Below the pieces are notes generated by a model that searched no databases, had not been told where the DNA came from, and worked only from the letters and a program-made list of their open reading frames with translations. From Chloroflexia bacterium (lineage in GTDB: Bacteria > Chloroflexota > Chloroflexia > Thermomicrobiales > UBA6265), in NCBI GenBank assembly GCA_013694885.1, contig JACDBO010000169.1, forward strand, positions 1 to 7,001: DNA of 7,001 bases, read 5' to 3'. Within the stretch, counting starts at the first letter, position 1. Each line of letters opens with the position of its first letter. Both the position numbers and the translations under genes were made by a program. Positions 5,645-7,001 of this stretch are shown piece after piece.

Positions 5645-7001
5645 GGCCGACGGTATCCTGATCGGCGCCTCGGTACTGCTGGGCGTCCTGATCGGGACAC
5701 CCGCGCTCGTCGTGGTCCCGACCATCGGCCCGCTGGCCCAGTTCCTGACCGGGCGCGTCGCGGTCGGTCGGGTATTCCTCTGTCTCCTCCTTGCGGGTCT
5801 CGGCGCCGCTCGAGCCGTGCCGGGCGGCCACACCGAGTCTGGTTTGTCGTCCGTCGTGGCGGAATCGGACGCGGCGGTCGGCACGGTGCGCTCGATGCCC
5901 CGCGCGGTCTCCAGCGGCCAGCGCTTCCTGTTGGACATCGAGCGTGTACGCCAGGGTACCCGCTGGGTGGACACAGCGCTGATCGCCTTGGTGACCACAC
6001 CCGACGCTGACCTCAACACCGGCGACGTCGTCTGGGTCGCGTGGTCGTTGAATCACCTGGAAGAGCTGCCACCTGCCTATGCGGACTACGTGCGAAGCCA
6101 GGGCGCGGATATCACCGCGTACGCCTTCTCGGTGACTGTCGTCGAACCGGGTACCTCCTGGCTTCGGCCATTCGTCGCCGCCCAGCGCGCACTCACGCTT
6201 AGCCTGCGCGACGCCGTACCCGGTGATCGCGGTGCGCTGCTGGCCGGCCTCGTGACGGGCGACGACAGCGACCTGAGCGACCAGGCGCGCGCCGCATTTC
6301 TGGCAACCGGCACGACCCACATCACGGCGGTCAGCGGCAGCAACCTGGCATTGGTGGCGGGGATCTGGGGCGCTGTCGCCGCTGGAGGCAGTCGCCGGCG
6401 CCGCTGGTGGCTCGTGGCGTCCGTGATCACGACGATCTGGGGTTATGCGCTGAGCGTCGGTCTGGAGCCGCCGGCCCTGCGGGCCGCGATCGTCGCCACA
6501 CTGACATCGCTCAGCGTCCGCACGGGTCGACGCTCCGATGCGCTGACCCTCGTGCTTCTGGCCGCCGCAATCATGGCGATGGTTGATCCATGGATGGGCC
6601 GCTCGCTCTCGTTCCAGCTCTCGGTCGCATCGTCGGCGGCGCTGGTGAGCTGCCTTCCGCGTCGAGCCGGTGCCGGTGTCGGCGCCTGGCTGCGTGGGAC
6701 GTTGGTCGGCGTGGTTGCCGCTCACTTCGCGACCCTGCCGCTCACGATCCTGGCGTTCGGAACGTGGTCGCCGCTGAGTATCCCCGCCAACCTGGCGATT
6801 CTCCCGCTCGTGCCGCCGACCTTCGCACTCGCCTTCCTGGCCGGCGCGGTCGGTCTGGTCTGGCCCGCCCTCGGCGCGTTGCTGGCAACCGTGGCCGGGG
6901 TCGGTGCCGGCTGGATCGTCGCCATCGTCTCCTCGCTGGCGACGTTGGCCATGCCCGTCTCGCTCGGCGGTGAGGGTGCGCCGGCGCTGGTCCTGATCTG
7001 G
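5637..7001 (+). CDS. comEC: ComEC, DNA-uptake channel protein (partial, runs off window)
   Basis: ComEC forms the membrane channel that takes in single-stranded DNA during natural transformation. The frame is open from the ATG at 5637 to the window end, giving 455 residues with no stop. Hydrophobic N-terminal helices (about 8-60) are followed by a soluble region like the DUF4131/OB-fold part (about 75-172). The Competence-domain signature comes next: LLAGLVTGDDSDLS (201-214), then AAFLATGTTHITAVSGSN (219-236). Many membrane helices follow, with family landmarks LEPPALRAAIVATL (276-289), DPWMGRSLSFQLSVASSAAL (317-336) and SIPANLAILPLVPP (381-394). The family is usually 700-800 residues, so the remaining helices and any C-terminal metallo-beta-lactamase-like domain lie beyond the edge. 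The start overlaps comEA by 8 bases, with a modest GGTGA (5626-5630) ahead of it, so translational coupling is likely. The signature carries GSN where many ComEC proteins have GLH. Confidence 0.95.
   Translation, partial: MGRADGILIGASVLLGVLIGTPALVVVPTIGPLAQFLTGRVAVGRVFLCLLLAGLGAARAVPGGHTESGLSSVVAESDAAVGTVRSMPRAVSSGQRFLLDIERVRQGTRWVDTALIALVTTPDADLNTGDVVWVAWSLNHLEELPPAYADYVRSQGADITAYAFSVTVVEPGTSWLRPFVAAQRALTLSLRDAVPGDRGALLAGLVTGDDSDLSDQARAAFLATGTTHITAVSGSNLALVAGIWGAVAAGGSRRRRWWLVASVITTIWGYALSVGLEPPALRAAIVATLTSLSVRTGRRSDALTLVLLAAAIMAMVDPWMGRSLSFQLSVASSAALVSCLPRRAGAGVGAWLRGTLVGVVAAHFATLPLTILAFGTWSPLSIPANLAILPLVPPTFALAFLAGAVGLVWPALGALLATVAGVGAGWIVAIVSSLATLAMPVSLGGEGAPALVLIW

Noticed and set aside
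5526..6725. Long minus-strand open frame of 399 codons opposite comEA/comEC
   Set aside because: It is rich in Arg, Asp, Gly, Gln and His with no recognisable domain, and lies exactly opposite the clearly coding comEC frame. This is a GC-rich shadow frame.

Overview
The window is GC-rich bacterial DNA with two divergent gene blocks and one 383-base gap between them. The likely source is a Chloroflexota bacterium of the Thermomicrobia/Sphaerobacter type. The best clue is the start of the solute-binding protein, where a short helix (IDTLVEQLRGGQLSRRQF) leads into a twin-arginine signal; I associate this layout with peptide-binding proteins of that group. The AVSGSN version of the ComEC signature and the high GC content fit, but assignment from sequence alone stays tentative.

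Minus strand, read from 4679 down to 202: a peptide/nickel-type ABC importer cluster. It encodes a Tat-exported family 5 solute-binding protein (4679-2856), a DppB/OppB-type permease (2617-1649), a DppC/OppC-type permease (1562-606), and a small zinc-ribbon protein with one membrane segment (606-202). The start codon of the zinc-ribbon gene shares one base with the stop codon of the second permease. No ATPase gene is in the window, although the transporter needs two. An imperfect hairpin flanked by A and T runs (81-122) may end this operon, and a fragment that looks like a dispersed REP-type repeat lies beyond it (26-57). The 238-base gap between the binding-protein gene and the first permease gene holds a perfect 13-bp hairpin plus two weaker inverted repeats. 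This layout fits unequal expression of binding protein and permeases.

Plus strand, 5063 to the window end: comEA, then comEC overlapping it by 8 bases and running off the edge. These encode the DNA receptor and membrane channel of natural transformation. In the window comEC covers the N-terminal region and the Competence-domain core.

The 4680-5062 gap must carry the divergent promoters, but I see no strong consensus. I found no tRNA, rRNA, CRISPR array, transposase or phage gene. No undescribed system is clearly present. The points most worth a second look are the zinc-ribbon gene coupled to a permease in an operon without visible ATPases, the structured gap after the binding-protein gene, and the repeat-like element at the left edge.
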